Assembly: GCF_038561935.1 (NCBI RefSeq) | Contig: NZ_CP102770.1 | Location: 5,146,001-5,210,000, forward strand | DNA length: 64,000 bases | Reading direction: 5' to 3' | DNA from: Myxococcus stipitatus | GTDB lineage: Bacteria; Myxococcota; Myxococcia; Myxococcales; Myxococcaceae | Shown: in pieces, positions 57,101 to 64,000 of the stretch | Layout: the number at the start of each line of letters is the position of its first letter | Numbering within the stretch: position 1 is the stretch's first letter | Position numbers and translations under genes: made by a program | Notes under the pieces: generated by a model | The model's database searches: none | Told to the model about the DNA's origin: nothing | What the model saw: only the letters and a program-made list of their open reading frames with translations

Positions 57101-60100
57101 GCATCGAAGTGATGCTGGACAGCACGCCGCCCGTGGCCCACGTGGTGTCCCCGCGAGCCACGGCCTTGAGCTCCGACAAGTCCATCCGTGGCACCGCGAC
57201 GGATGAGAACCTCACGGAGTGGACGCTGGCATTGGCTTCCGCTGCATCGGTCCAGGACTGGCGAGAGGTGGCTTCCTCCACGCGGCCTGTCACGGCCAGT
57301 GTGCTGGCGACGTTGGCGTCGCTGCCATCGGACGGAACGTACCGAGCGCGTCTCACGGTGAAGGACCGCGCGGGCAACGAAGTCTCGGATGAGGTGGACT
57401 TCTTCGTCGACACGCAGCCGCCCGAGGCGCCACTGGCCCTTGTCGCGACCCAGCAGAGACCGCAGAACGTCGCGCTCTCCTGGACTCCGAGCCTCTCGGT
57501 CGACGTCGTCGCCCACGAGGTGCTCCGGGCTGCCCGTGATGCCGAGTGGGTGCGGCTGGCCACCGTGGAGCTTCCCGCCACGACCTATCTGGATACGGCC
57601 GTGGCGGACGGAACCTGGCGCTACGCGGTGCGCGCGGTGGATGGCGCGGGCAACATCAGTGAGGTCTCGCCCGAGGCCGTCGTTGAGATCGACTCGACAC
57701 CGCCGCTCGCCGTGATTCGCACGCCCACCCCTGATGCCGTCGTGCGCGGTCAGGTTGAAATCTCGGGGACCGCGTTCAGCGCTACCGACTTCAAGGAATA
57801 CCGGCTGAGCGTCGGGGAAGGGGCTTCACCGACCTCCTGGCGTGTACTGGTGCAGTCGCCGGTAGCCGTCACTGGTGGTCGCCTGGCGGGGCTGGATACG
57901 GGCGCGCTGAGGCAGGGGGCGCTCTACACGCTGCGGCTCGAATCGGAGGACTTCACGGGCAATACGGCAGAGGTTCGCGTCGGTGTTCGCGTGGACAACG
58001 AGCCGCCAACTGCCCCAGTCCTGCTGTCCGCATCGGCGCAAGGGTCGAGCGTCGCGCTCCAGTGGCAGGCTGCGCCAGCTCCCGACCTGCTGGGCTACGT
58101 CCTGTTCCGCGATGGCTCCGTGGCCAATGCCCCCGACGGTTCGAGCCTGGAAGACTTGCGCCCCTATGCATTGGCGGCGACGCAGTACACGAACATGCAG
58201 GTTCCGGACGGGGTTCACGGCTACCACCTGGTGGCCATCGACCATGCTGGAAACATCAGCCCTTCGTCGAACACGCTCTCGGTCACGGTTGAAACGCGAG
58301 CGCCTGCTGCGCGCATCACGTCCCCAATGCCGCTGGCCCGTCTGCGCGGAGCCACGCGGTTGTTGGCCCATAGCGAAGATGGCGATGTGGCCAGTATGCA
58401 ACTGCAAGCCCGTGGAAGCCCCACGGCGGACTTCGCTTCCTTGGGAGCCGCGGGCACTCGTGCCCCCTTCGAGGCGATGTTGACCTCGAATGTTCCTCCG
58501 GGCCGGATCGTGGAGCTTCGTGCAGTGGCCACGGATACCCAAGGCAACACGGATGCCTCACCTGCGACGATCCATGTCCTTCGTGAAGCGATCCCCAGCC
58601 GGTCTGTGCTGTCCGCGAGGGTGGACGCGTCAGACATCCACTTCTCGTGGGATTCGGACGCCACCCAGGCAGGAGTGGCTGGGTTCGACATCCGGGGGCC
58701 CGAGGGCTCCGTGCTCCCCTACCAGGGGAAACCGGCGGGGACGGCCTCGGCGTCGTCCGGAATGGCCTTTGACGCGGCGCGAGCCTATGACGACTCCACC
58801 AGTACCTATTGGTCGTCAGGAAGCGAACCGGAGAAGCACTGGCAGGTCGTGTTCGCGGCGCCGGTCATGCTGGACACCGTGTCCGTATGGACGCAGGCGC
58901 AGACAACCGCGCGAGTGTTGGGACGGGTGGATGGATTCTGGGTCGAGGTGGCGGATCCTCTCATCGCCCCGAGTTGGGGTGGATATGCCACGGTCAACCT
59001 GACGGCGCCGCTGGAGGTGAGTGGGCTCCGACTGGTCTTCACGAATGCCCCCTTCGGCACGGTCACGCTCTACGAAGTGATTCCTGGCGTGCGTCGTCTG
59101 ACTCGCGGCAATACCTTCACGTTCAGCGGCAATGAGGGGACGAACAGGTACACGCTCGAGGCCGTGGGTTTTGGTGGAACCTCTTCGGAATCCAGCGCTG
59201 CGACGGTCCACATCTATCGCCCCACGCTGGAGGTTCCGACCAGCCCGACCGCGGATGACACGGTGGTCATGCGGGGAGGAAACGCCGTGGCGAACTCGAC
59301 GGTGGAGCTCTTGTCTGACACCACCGTCGTCGCCACGACCACTGCGGACTCGTCGGGAGCCTTCACGTTCGCGACCGTTCCTCTGCAGCCTGGGACCAAC
59401 CAGTTCGAGGCGCGGGCCACGGATACGGCGGGGAACCGGAGCATGCGGTCCGAGACCGTCGAGGTGGTGCGAATCCCTCGGCCGCAAGCGACTGTCGCCC
59501 TGACCTTGGACGGAGTCGCTCAGAGCACGGTGTCGCTCTCCTTCGCGGTTTCGGGTGACATGACCTGGCTGGCGGGCTTCGCCCTCCTTCGCGACAGCGG
59601 GCAAGGGTATGTGGAGGTTGGGACGGCGGGGACTGACGCCCGGACGTTCGTGGACCCGCAGGTCCGCAATGGAACGCACACCTACCAGGTCGTGCCGGTC
59701 AACCAGGCCCACCTGAGGGGAACTCCCTCCAACGCGGTGCAGGCCGCTGTCTCTGTTGCTCCTCCGCCAGCCCCCGGGATGATCTCCGTGTCGCCACTGC
59801 CGGAAGGCGGGGCGCTGGCGGTCCAATGGCAGAGTGGAGGCGGTGGCGTCGCCTATCGTGTCGAGCGAGCGCTGGGCGCCACGGGTCACTTTGAAGTGAT
59901 CCCCACCCACACAGAGACGAGCTCCACGCAACTCGAGGACGTGGGGCTGGCCAATGGCGCGCTCTATCGCTACCGGGTGATGACGCTGGATGCCCAGGGC
60001 AACACCAGTGTGCCCGTGGAAGCGTCGGGTACACCTTCGGACGTGTTGGCCCCGGGCATGCCCCGGTTCACCTTCCCGACGACCGCGGGCACTCCGCTGA

Positions 60101-63100
60101 CCGTGGCGCAGTCCTCGACGAACGTAGAGGGCGTCGCGGAAGCGGGGACTGTGGTCACCCTCGTCAGGAATGGTATTCCCTATGCGGACACTGCAACTGG
60201 GAAGCTGGAAGTAGAGGCCGTTCCGGACGCCCTTGCATATCCGCCGCAAGACCGCATCGAAGGGTCTTCGAACGGCCGCTATTTCGCATATCTCGGGACC
60301 ATCGAAGCGCAATCGCGGATCGTGGTGGAAGAGGTGGGCGGGAGTGTCATCGGTAGCATCGTGAATCCCTTCACCGAGCCTCCCCATCAAATCGTCCCAT
60401 CACCTGATGGTGAGTTCGTGGCGCTCAGAGGGTATGCGGACGATCTGGGCCGGTCTGTTGTGTACGTCGCGAGAGTGGCCACGGGTTCGATGTGGCTGGT
60501 GGGCGCGTCGCTGCAAACCTCGACCGATCTCCCCGTCTGGTCGAGGGACTCCAGGCAGCTCGTCGTGGTGGTGCGTGGAATCTCCGAGTACCTGAAGCGT
60601 GTGGATGTGGCTCGGCAGATCGAAGAGGACTTCCGCCCACCAAACTGTGAATACATCAAGGCCCACGCGCTGACGTCGCGTGGAACCGGGCTGGTGGCCT
60701 GCTGGACGGCCTCCTATCGGGACGAACTCTCCGAGGTGGACTGGAGGACGCGGTCTTCTGTTCGTCGATTCGCCGCACAGCTCATCGAGCTTCCGTTGGT
60801 CGTGTCGCCCGATGCCTCTCGGGTCGTTGTCTGGGCACACTCGGAACTGGGGCTCGGACTGCACGGAGTGTCACTCTCCTCGGCTCAGACCTCCTTGTTG
60901 TCAGACAGGTCCATGAATGAGAGTTCCGTCGCGTTCTCTCCGGATGGCCACTCCCTCGTTGCGATTTCACGAGACGGGGATGTGAGCGTCGGCACGGATG
61001 GACCGTTGGAAGTCGTGGGACATGTCGAGTCCGGATCGGGATGGCTCGGGTGGAGCCTCCAGCGGGGCCTGGTGTGGGCGAATCCAGACGCGGTGACACG
61101 CCTGAAGCTGCTGGGCCGCTTCCAGTTCGAGGGAGTCCCACTGTCGCCCGGAGCGACGCACTTCGGGGCTGCCTCCTCTGATGTCTCCCTCAACGTGAGC
61201 GAGTCCGCGGCACCTATCGAGGTCCGTCTCGATGGCCTGGGACTGCCTGACCTGTTGGCCGAGGTCACCCTCGTGCCGGATGTCATCGCCGTCGGGGAAC
61301 AGGCCTTCGCCCGGGTCACGGTGCGGAACGTGGGGGGAGCTGCGGCACCTGCCCATGACCTGTCGGTAGGCGTGCGGACCGCTGCGGGCGTTCTGCGTGC
61401 GTTGCCCTTGTTGAAGATGGGCCCTCTCGCGGCCGATACCTCCATCACGACGGAGGTCGCTCTGCCCTTGGAGGGACTGACAGGAGTCCTTGTCCTGGAG
61501 GTGGGGGTGGATCCTCGGGCCTTGGTGTCTGATGCGAACCGGGACAACAACCAGATTCGGCATCCGTTCGTCTTGGCCACGAGCAGCCTGCCCAGCGTGG
61601 CGGTTGCATTGGATTCTCCCACGGTCGAAGTGGAGGGCCTGCGTCTCGCCACCGTGACGGTCACGAACCCGGGCCTCCCTCTGACGGGGGAGGTGAGAGT
61701 GGAGTTGGTCGGATCGGACGGCGGCGTGGCTCGCGTGGTCGAGCCTCCGGAGGTCCTGACAGCTCTTCCCACGGGGCAGTCTCGCACGTTCACTCGAACA
61801 GTGGCGGTGGGTTCGCTGCTGGCGGGCAGCTACGAGGTTCGTGCCACGTTGTGGGTGAATGGTGCGGCGCGGAGCGTGGCGATGTCGCCCCTCACCGTGT
61901 TGCCGGAGGAGGCTGTTACCCTTGCGATAGCCACATCCCGGACGCGTTATCTCTCTGGTGAAGACGCAGAGGTCCTCGCGGACGTGACGAGTACTTCGCG
62001 CAACAGCGAGCTCGAAGGGACCAACCTGCGAGTGACGTTGAGGACCTCCGCGGGGACCCTTGTCGAGCAGCAACAGCTGCCACTCCCGAGGTTGTTGCCA
62101 GGGACGGTGGAGCACCCATCCGTTCGCTTCTCCACGGCCGCGATCTCTCCAGGCACCTACCATGTGACTGGAGAGGTGATGCTGGGGGCACGTTCCCTGG
62201 TTCAGGCGCAGGCGAGCTTCATGATGGAGGGGCAGCCGCGAATCTCGGGTGTCGTCTCCATCGCCGGCCAAGCCGTTCCTCAGCCGCTCCTTCGTGTGGG
62301 ACAGGTCGCCACCACGAATGTCGTGCTGGAGAACCGGGGGACTGCATCCGCGCCTCAGTCCGTCGCAAACCTGGTGGTGACGCGCCCGGATGGCAGCCTC
62401 TTCACGGCCGCGACATGGCCACTCGATCCGTTGGCACCTGGAGCTCAGTGGTCGCGGCAACTCTCGTTGGCCACCACGGATTGGAGCCTGGGAGTCCACG
62501 GCCTGACCCTGGTGGTGGAGTCGTCGACCGGCATGGCGGAGGTGCTATCGCGGCTCACACTGATGATTCTCGACGGACGTGCTCCACGGTTGGCCATGGT
62601 GACGCCCACGGACGGCATGTTCGTGCGCGGCGTGGTGAACGCGCACGTCCGCGCGCTCGACGACGCTTCGGGAGTGGGGGCGGTGCGCGTTGCCGTGGAT
62701 GGAGCTGCGCCGGTCGACGCGGCTCCGGTGTCCGGTAATGCCTTGAATGGAGTCTGGAGCACGAGCGTGACGCTCGCGTCCGAGGGCCCCCATACCCTTG
62801 TCTTCAGCGCGGTGGACCTGGCGGGCAATGACGGTCGGATCCTGGCCGCGCTCGACAATCCGCTGACAGTCAGTGTCATTCGAGACACTGTGTCGCCAGA
62901 GTTGGTGGTGTCGGGGGTTCCTGGAGAGTCACCAGTCCATGGCCCCGTGGTTCCCGTGTTCTCGGCGCAGGACGCTCATCTGGCGACCGTGGTTGCCACA
63001 CTCGATGGCAAGCCGTTCACCTCGGGGACTCCCGTCTCGACGGATGGTGTCTACGAACTCCATGTCGTCGCCACGGACAAGGCAGGCAACACGAAGCAGG

Positions 63101-64000
63101 CTCAACGGCGCTTCACCATCGACACGCTGCCGCCGCGCATCGTGCTGGGGGGAGTTGCTGAAGGAGCCATCGTCAACCACGACGTCACACCGACGCTGAG
63201 CGTGTCGGACCTGCATCTGGATGCGACACCGCCCACCGTGACCCTGAACGGGCAGCTCTTCACCATGGGGACCCTCGTCTCGAATGAAGGCAGCCACGAA
63301 CTTCGGGCAAGTGCCAGGGATGTCGCGGGCCATCTGACGGAGGCGAGCCTCACATTCGCTGTCGACAAGACACCTCCAGAGATTCAGGTGACGGGCGTTT
63401 CGCAAGGGGCCGCGGCGGAAAGCTTCACGATCCACTTCACTGCGACCGATGCTCATCTCGACGCGAACACGCTCGGAGCCGCGTTGGATGGACTGCCGTT
63501 CACCAGCGGAGAGACCGTGAACACGGAAGGTCCTCACTCGCTCCAGGTGAGCGTGTTGGACAGGGCGGGCAACTCGCGCGTCGTGACGCTGAGTTTCTCC
63601 GTCGTGACAGAGACGTCCGACCCGCTCATGCCGACGTTCCGCTACGCGGCCTGTGGCCTCCAGGACATCCTCGTGTTCGGGGATGCCCAGGTCGTAGGCC
63701 CGGGTTTGACCACGCCTGCTTCGGTGGCAGCCAACAGCCTGGCCTACGTCGGCGAACGAAGCCTCGTGTCGGGTGACCTCGTGGGTGGATACTCCGCTGT
63801 CGTGGAAGAGGGGACCCTGGTGGGTTCGCTGTACTACGGCGAGGGATACGCCATCGGCGAATACGCCTCCGTCCAAGGGGCCGTCCATCTCGTGACCCCG
63901 ACGCCGACGCCCTGCTGGTGCGGCTATGACGTGGCGGCCAATCTGCTCCAGGCGAGCAGCAACAACGACAACGTGCGCCTGTCCTCCCTGGAGAATAGCG
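48118..64000 (+). CDS. Giant secreted multidomain surface protein, 3' end outside window
   Basis: At least 5,294 codons without a stop, from the ATG at 48118 after a strong ribosome-binding site. Domains by residue: signal peptide 1-25 (ends PVRA); metallopeptidase-like domain about 30-320 with HEVAH at 140-144 and a further His171 in AHWSFFF; alpha/alpha-toroid 340-595 with four squalene-cyclase-like repeats (QQQASGAWG, QNEDGGW, QRADGSW); five CARDB domains 601-1160; FlgD-like Ig (FSPNGDGVKD) from 1162; propeller-like 1274-1621; FlgD-like at 1742, 2518 and 2722; bacterial Ig; FN3 near 3102, 3295, 3780 and 3870; discoidin-like 3542-3658; second propeller-like 4042-4321; CARDB-like 4375-4820; tandem Ig 4923-5163; then a Gly-rich repeat segment. 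No anchor is visible yet. Probable roles are adhesion, matrix or prey contact; proteolysis by the N-terminal domain is possible. Confidence 0.9.
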   Translation, partial: MLRIRGVGLGLGVLLCMGGLLPVRAYGSEHVSAYQHDGSPYGVGSGIAPRVRVAKTFYLTHEDAYDFLVVLPTFDVDLGQDVAGLHTPVRNDVQGVGLPIFNRAGEFGSAGQLKAYIDLRALSPDAQGTTVDAATALLAHEVAHQWTGHIRYRLAGESQLRSDLLGRDAAHWSFFFDSDASVLYGSDWGQDSPGYFSARRSQARYSDLDLYLMGYLSPLEVGPLTLLAPDGTTPHQATDLPPPAGTSLRANAQTLSVADIIRAENDRVPAMSRSQKGFRAAFILLTPPGVPATTAQVQFVDALRKTFEQRFFFLTKGRGVFESDLVETPPGQVAETPGVQLGLDYLLAQQQASGAWGQGPASVRETHQVLDALRLFYSDPRAPDAVTRGGSYLSGLTPSDADSVARRALALRDASAQTAARLAALRGQHGGAGLVPGYAPSTLDSILVGQAVRLAGAVPSGLDPLTPYLLGEQNEDGGWPMVKGGPSRFEVTSFVMEHLATLSRTPEITTAAGKALAWLRAQRRPSGLYWEDRESVRATAWALFALSSWRQLGAEEARQSATVLLSRQRADGSWEGSPLDSALALRVLRIALAPNLSLVDSDLQLSSATATEGETVLATVRFFNTGYVAATNVLVRAFDSMGRPMGDGQRVASVAAGERGQVVLRLDTSASRGSSRVFVRVDASNELDESSEADNGASQPLFVSDPTEGVDLFVHAGSVTATPSKLARLPSVVRVTATVGNLGGTASSEVEVQVRLGSVVLARSRRAIGPRTHEPLAWDVTVSTLPPDSAITVWVDALDEQVESRETNNALSTPLERVQGVDVSVANVTVNAPVEQGRDATIQYQVANSGTVLASVTPVVEVQGQGGNVIASLTGATLQVPAGSQVFAQAVWRASVAGALRAVVRVSHPEDLDSSNDAGFATFDVTASGLANLHAVGNALSITPSRPLETKSATAQATVRNSGVGATSTFSVDWYLGNPLEGGTRVFHESQPPLSAGSSREVSATFTVPQDSPKALFLVLDAEDVVSEFDEDDNQVLLALQPIPIADLVVASADILPQPAFPQEGSTVAVTVSVLNAGGQAAESVSVQLLLGVPGLDDATLGEQVIATIPAGARREASFTWATTGVKGNVRLVAHVNRGGATPEGRPDNNRAEKGVVVQDAKLALSEPFFSPNGDGVKDTTEVVYRLDAAAPVSVRVLDDAGKEVRTLESVSAQAGSLTWDGRSQRGRIVPDGTYRLMVTSPKAEGHAVVGTLVAVVDTNRYPIEKSEVASRDLESLESYVAPLHHRKPFAAMPDESGVVFYAQDPSTQKHGIYLQPLGGAAAKRLTREDWVGNYWGQLAISRDGSVAVFASSTQDTSGNGLSTLTSLSLSDGQVRHVVAETRASDVEVILSDEVKPVLSMDGSVLFFASRHMSAEREFSYRLESIQTNGTNRRVLAEHELAEMSLSPDGRSLAFVTKEGALYRIGVDGTGLRQLLPDTTLSNGRYPDRRDTRIRGGDDFRHGWLPDGDAIAYVEAGPMRYSYTDCTEGCVDIYESVSAAVKAVDVQSKAIRPIYEAPVGSRDFLADLAALHINPLSGSVFFRSYLGNSEDDAWLQWVTGLRQSKLFTEHKLEAGRFSPGGSFVHGYMFLESGPSLYRALTTRANLTARLSATRKPGASMIGFTGTAADANFESFEVGVRPYRATIPFVAISRGAVPVVRGSLGNWTPPGPGLYEVQLLVRDKAGNLRTHQTTVGFSDRPVVANLTREPEYFSPNSDGVLDEVSVHYTVTASASIEFQVIDASGEVVRHIARTHTAEGDHSLAWDGRDDDGNVAADGRYTLAVEGNELEVTLDTTPPLIALDLGRVSGEEEYAQTIPTSRLEAVQVMKGGVTLKAADTSLVGWTLELARSDGMAGFDEWQTGKDETKSFKVALAEFEGRAVRLRARDLAGNEAVTTPQRFEEQLYITEVGTGFERDNYWLLPGRVVYRMPGKKAVETPTSVGLIPYSGPKKYSLLIDDSVSRSWAAFSIAYRTPGSQEWRVDHSNVSFVGDALVVWDTELIGAISEFEVRAQDGDGRIFTRRIQFGQDGGAVPLDACAMIREKEQALLIARFDGAAYSDNSPIQPGALWTLENLDGTGELIRLPVLDGQATGSTSRSFSETISTATMKGCLYRTGFSAMRENGKPLLAAGEVNLCVVQLTAQPGGVMATESFRGGGLRSLEILSSGGGTSAPIARFGAFDGRSATVPMDLTRFSSGGEIAATARGVLEDGTTVFTRVNWPPERLAHVEECRDEARIRIPSPVLSLSLPERNGKAPLCSVHQPRFTASISGTIATGHTFSTLTVDLNPARGSGTYHPVISGFTPGSGSLAAQYTVEGSALPEGVYWPQATATWSNGDKSKAESAALIVDRTPAVAVITQPAGGTRVCRQSQRQQDGSLRHYINVEGQVADAHLESIELFARVNGGAWTQHAAKAFNPMGATSVQGQLGRVDVTNLGSDVELLVSARDASGSSWCALPVPVELAGVVSVSTLASQPAIFSPDLDQAHDTTELAFALTEPALVSVSVWQDRVKRGTVAEVSLGEGPASLTWNGKLADGAQLPDGDYRLVLQAVDGCGASAERATMVRVDTVAPMARLDTPEQDAAVGTAMVVTGEASDVSFLRYELAVGQGSAPVDFTPVIVRMAPASGILGTVPTDALPVGEHVLRLTVEDHAGHARQVFRRFVRQPAGRLLAASVTPRLISPNPPSGDGVQDVATLEMVLAAPASVRIQLVDGLGAVVKPLQAAIPTPQGSTSLVLGPAALAGVVDGTYFVQVDLLDTGDSVRLPLTLDTQMPAVALSQPLSGSSRRASVSVEGSFADLHLEEWKVEHVNPGGVTTLVGTGVTQHSGVLAQLEGLEEGTHRVRLTARDGSGNTRTLEAPFSVDVTPPQVAFKSPLQGAFLSGLRGPVGIAGIAVDSGLATIQLRMLRGAQERLLFTGTTLPSEGAFLNWAVAQEGNGPAELVLSAEDTAGNRAESRIEVMLDSTPPVAHVVSPRATALSSDKSIRGTATDENLTEWTLALASAASVQDWREVASSTRPVTASVLATLASLPSDGTYRARLTVKDRAGNEVSDEVDFFVDTQPPEAPLALVATQQRPQNVALSWTPSLSVDVVAHEVLRAARDAEWVRLATVELPATTYLDTAVADGTWRYAVRAVDGAGNISEVSPEAVVEIDSTPPLAVIRTPTPDAVVRGQVEISGTAFSATDFKEYRLSVGEGASPTSWRVLVQSPVAVTGGRLAGLDTGALRQGALYTLRLESEDFTGNTAEVRVGVRVDNEPPTAPVLLSASAQGSSVALQWQAAPAPDLLGYVLFRDGSVANAPDGSSLEDLRPYALAATQYTNMQVPDGVHGYHLVAIDHAGNISPSSNTLSVTVETRAPAARITSPMPLARLRGATRLLAHSEDGDVASMQLQARGSPTADFASLGAAGTRAPFEAMLTSNVPPGRIVELRAVATDTQGNTDASPATIHVLREAIPSRSVLSARVDASDIHFSWDSDATQAGVAGFDIRGPEGSVLPYQGKPAGTASASSGMAFDAARAYDDSTSTYWSSGSEPEKHWQVVFAAPVMLDTVSVWTQAQTTARVLGRVDGFWVEVADPLIAPSWGGYATVNLTAPLEVSGLRLVFTNAPFGTVTLYEVIPGVRRLTRGNTFTFSGNEGTNRYTLEAVGFGGTSSESSAATVHIYRPTLEVPTSPTADDTVVMRGGNAVANSTVELLSDTTVVATTTADSSGAFTFATVPLQPGTNQFEARATDTAGNRSMRSETVEVVRIPRPQATVALTLDGVAQSTVSLSFAVSGDMTWLAGFALLRDSGQGYVEVGTAGTDARTFVDPQVRNGTHTYQVVPVNQAHLRGTPSNAVQAAVSVAPPPAPGMISVSPLPEGGALAVQWQSGGGGVAYRVERALGATGHFEVIPTHTETSSTQLEDVGLANGALYRYRVMTLDAQGNTSVPVEASGTPSDVLAPGMPRFTFPTTAGTPLTVAQSSTNVEGVAEAGTVVTLVRNGIPYADTATGKLEVEAVPDALAYPPQDRIEGSSNGRYFAYLGTIEAQSRIVVEEVGGSVIGSIVNPFTEPPHQIVPSPDGEFVALRGYADDLGRSVVYVARVATGSMWLVGASLQTSTDLPVWSRDSRQLVVVVRGISEYLKRVDVARQIEEDFRPPNCEYIKAHALTSRGTGLVACWTASYRDELSEVDWRTRSSVRRFAAQLIELPLVVSPDASRVVVWAHSELGLGLHGVSLSSAQTSLLSDRSMNESSVAFSPDGHSLVAISRDGDVSVGTDGPLEVVGHVESGSGWLGWSLQRGLVWANPDAVTRLKLLGRFQFEGVPLSPGATHFGAASSDVSLNVSESAAPIEVRLDGLGLPDLLAEVTLVPDVIAVGEQAFARVTVRNVGGAAAPAHDLSVGVRTAAGVLRALPLLKMGPLAADTSITTEVALPLEGLTGVLVLEVGVDPRALVSDANRDNNQIRHPFVLATSSLPSVAVALDSPTVEVEGLRLATVTVTNPGLPLTGEVRVELVGSDGGVARVVEPPEVLTALPTGQSRTFTRTVAVGSLLAGSYEVRATLWVNGAARSVAMSPLTVLPEEAVTLAIATSRTRYLSGEDAEVLADVTSTSRNSELEGTNLRVTLRTSAGTLVEQQQLPLPRLLPGTVEHPSVRFSTAAISPGTYHVTGEVMLGARSLVQAQASFMMEGQPRISGVVSIAGQAVPQPLLRVGQVATTNVVLENRGTASAPQSVANLVVTRPDGSLFTAATWPLDPLAPGAQWSRQLSLATTDWSLGVHGLTLVVESSTGMAEVLSRLTLMILDGRAPRLAMVTPTDGMFVRGVVNAHVRALDDASGVGAVRVAVDGAAPVDAAPVSGNALNGVWSTSVTLASEGPHTLVFSAVDLAGNDGRILAALDNPLTVSVIRDTVSPELVVSGVPGESPVHGPVVPVFSAQDAHLATVVATLDGKPFTSGTPVSTDGVYELHVVATDKAGNTKQAQRRFTIDTLPPRIVLGGVAEGAIVNHDVTPTLSVSDLHLDATPPTVTLNGQLFTMGTLVSNEGSHELRASARDVAGHLTEASLTFAVDKTPPEIQVTGVSQGAAAESFTIHFTATDAHLDANTLGAALDGLPFTSGETVNTEGPHSLQVSVLDRAGNSRVVTLSFSVVTETSDPLMPTFRYAACGLQDILVFGDAQVVGPGLTTPASVAANSLAYVGERSLVSGDLVGGYSAVVEEGTLVGSLYYGEGYAIGEYASVQGAVHLVTPTPTPCWCGYDVAANLLQASSNNDNVRLSSLENS
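62884..63606 (+). repeat. Three tandem Ig-like repeats inside the giant gene
   Basis: Units 62884-63120, 63121-63363 and 63364-63606 encode 79, 81 and 81 residues. Each opens with D-x-x-x-P-x-I/L and contains SxxDxHL, a G-x-x-F-T/x-S/M-G turn and a closing AxDxAGN or equivalent. They are diverged at DNA level, so the duplication is old. Confidence 0.8.

Noticed and set aside
1-64000. tRNA, rRNA, IS element or prophage genes
   Set aside because: No cloverleaf, rRNA-like block, transposase, integrase or terminal inverted repeats were seen on either strand by eye.

Overview
The window is a compact, very GC-rich stretch of chromosome. It looks like a myxobacterium of the Myxococcus/Corallococcus type. 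That is inferred from the base composition, the density of secreted proteases, lipoproteins and regulators, an NtrC-type two-component pair, an orphan chemoreceptor and a giant multidomain surface protein. No database was searched. I saw no rRNA, tRNA, insertion sequence, prophage or CRISPR array.

Layout. 1-6.0 kb: the 3' part of a protein with a long Arg/Gly-rich repeat tail, then a HEAT-repeat lipoprotein overlapping by one base a TPR plus double cyclic-nucleotide-binding protein. 6.0-9.0 kb: a MshEN-domain protein, an unknown lipoprotein and an SLC13/ArsB-type anion permease. 9.0-13.6 kb: a helicase/exonuclease pair matching the MrfA-MrfB DNA-repair pair of Bacillus, then a SlyD-like prolyl isomerase. 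13.6-17.5 kb: an exported beta-rich protein coupled to a bile-acid:sodium symporter family protein, then divergent TesB thioesterase and a glutamine amidotransferase. 17.7-20.2 kb: a small secreted Cache-like protein directly ahead of a methyl-accepting chemotaxis protein. 20.3-25.5 kb: two full-length tandem copies of a secreted HExxH metalloprotease, plus a third copy that stops after 55 codons.

25.5-32.7 kb: a MarR-GNAT fusion, an SLC10A7-like transporter, an exported endonuclease/exonuclease/phosphatase-fold lipoprotein, a large GT-C-like membrane protein, two small proteins and an MFS exporter. 32.7-37.8 kb: a five-gene minus-strand efflux operon like E. coli ybhGFSR, with the double ATPase split into two genes. 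38.4-42.4 kb: a metallo-beta-lactamase-fold hydrolase, then an overlapping histidine kinase/sigma-54 activator pair. 42.5-47.9 kb: an S15/CocE-type hydrolase, a lone RNA 3'-phosphate cyclase, a small exported membrane protein and a 67K-type SppA.

48.1-64.0 kb: one open frame of at least 5,294 codons that runs off the window. It encodes a secreted giant with an N-terminal HExxH domain, a squalene-cyclase-like alpha/alpha-toroid, CARDB repeats, FlgD-like Ig domains, two propeller-like segments, FN3 domains, a discoidin-like domain and tandem Ig repeats. Its third-position base use looks less GC-extreme than that of its neighbours. This gene, the protease array and the mrfAB pair with its compact promoter are the most interesting parts. 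Starts were chosen from ribosome-binding sites, overlaps and family lengths, and are noted where uncertain.
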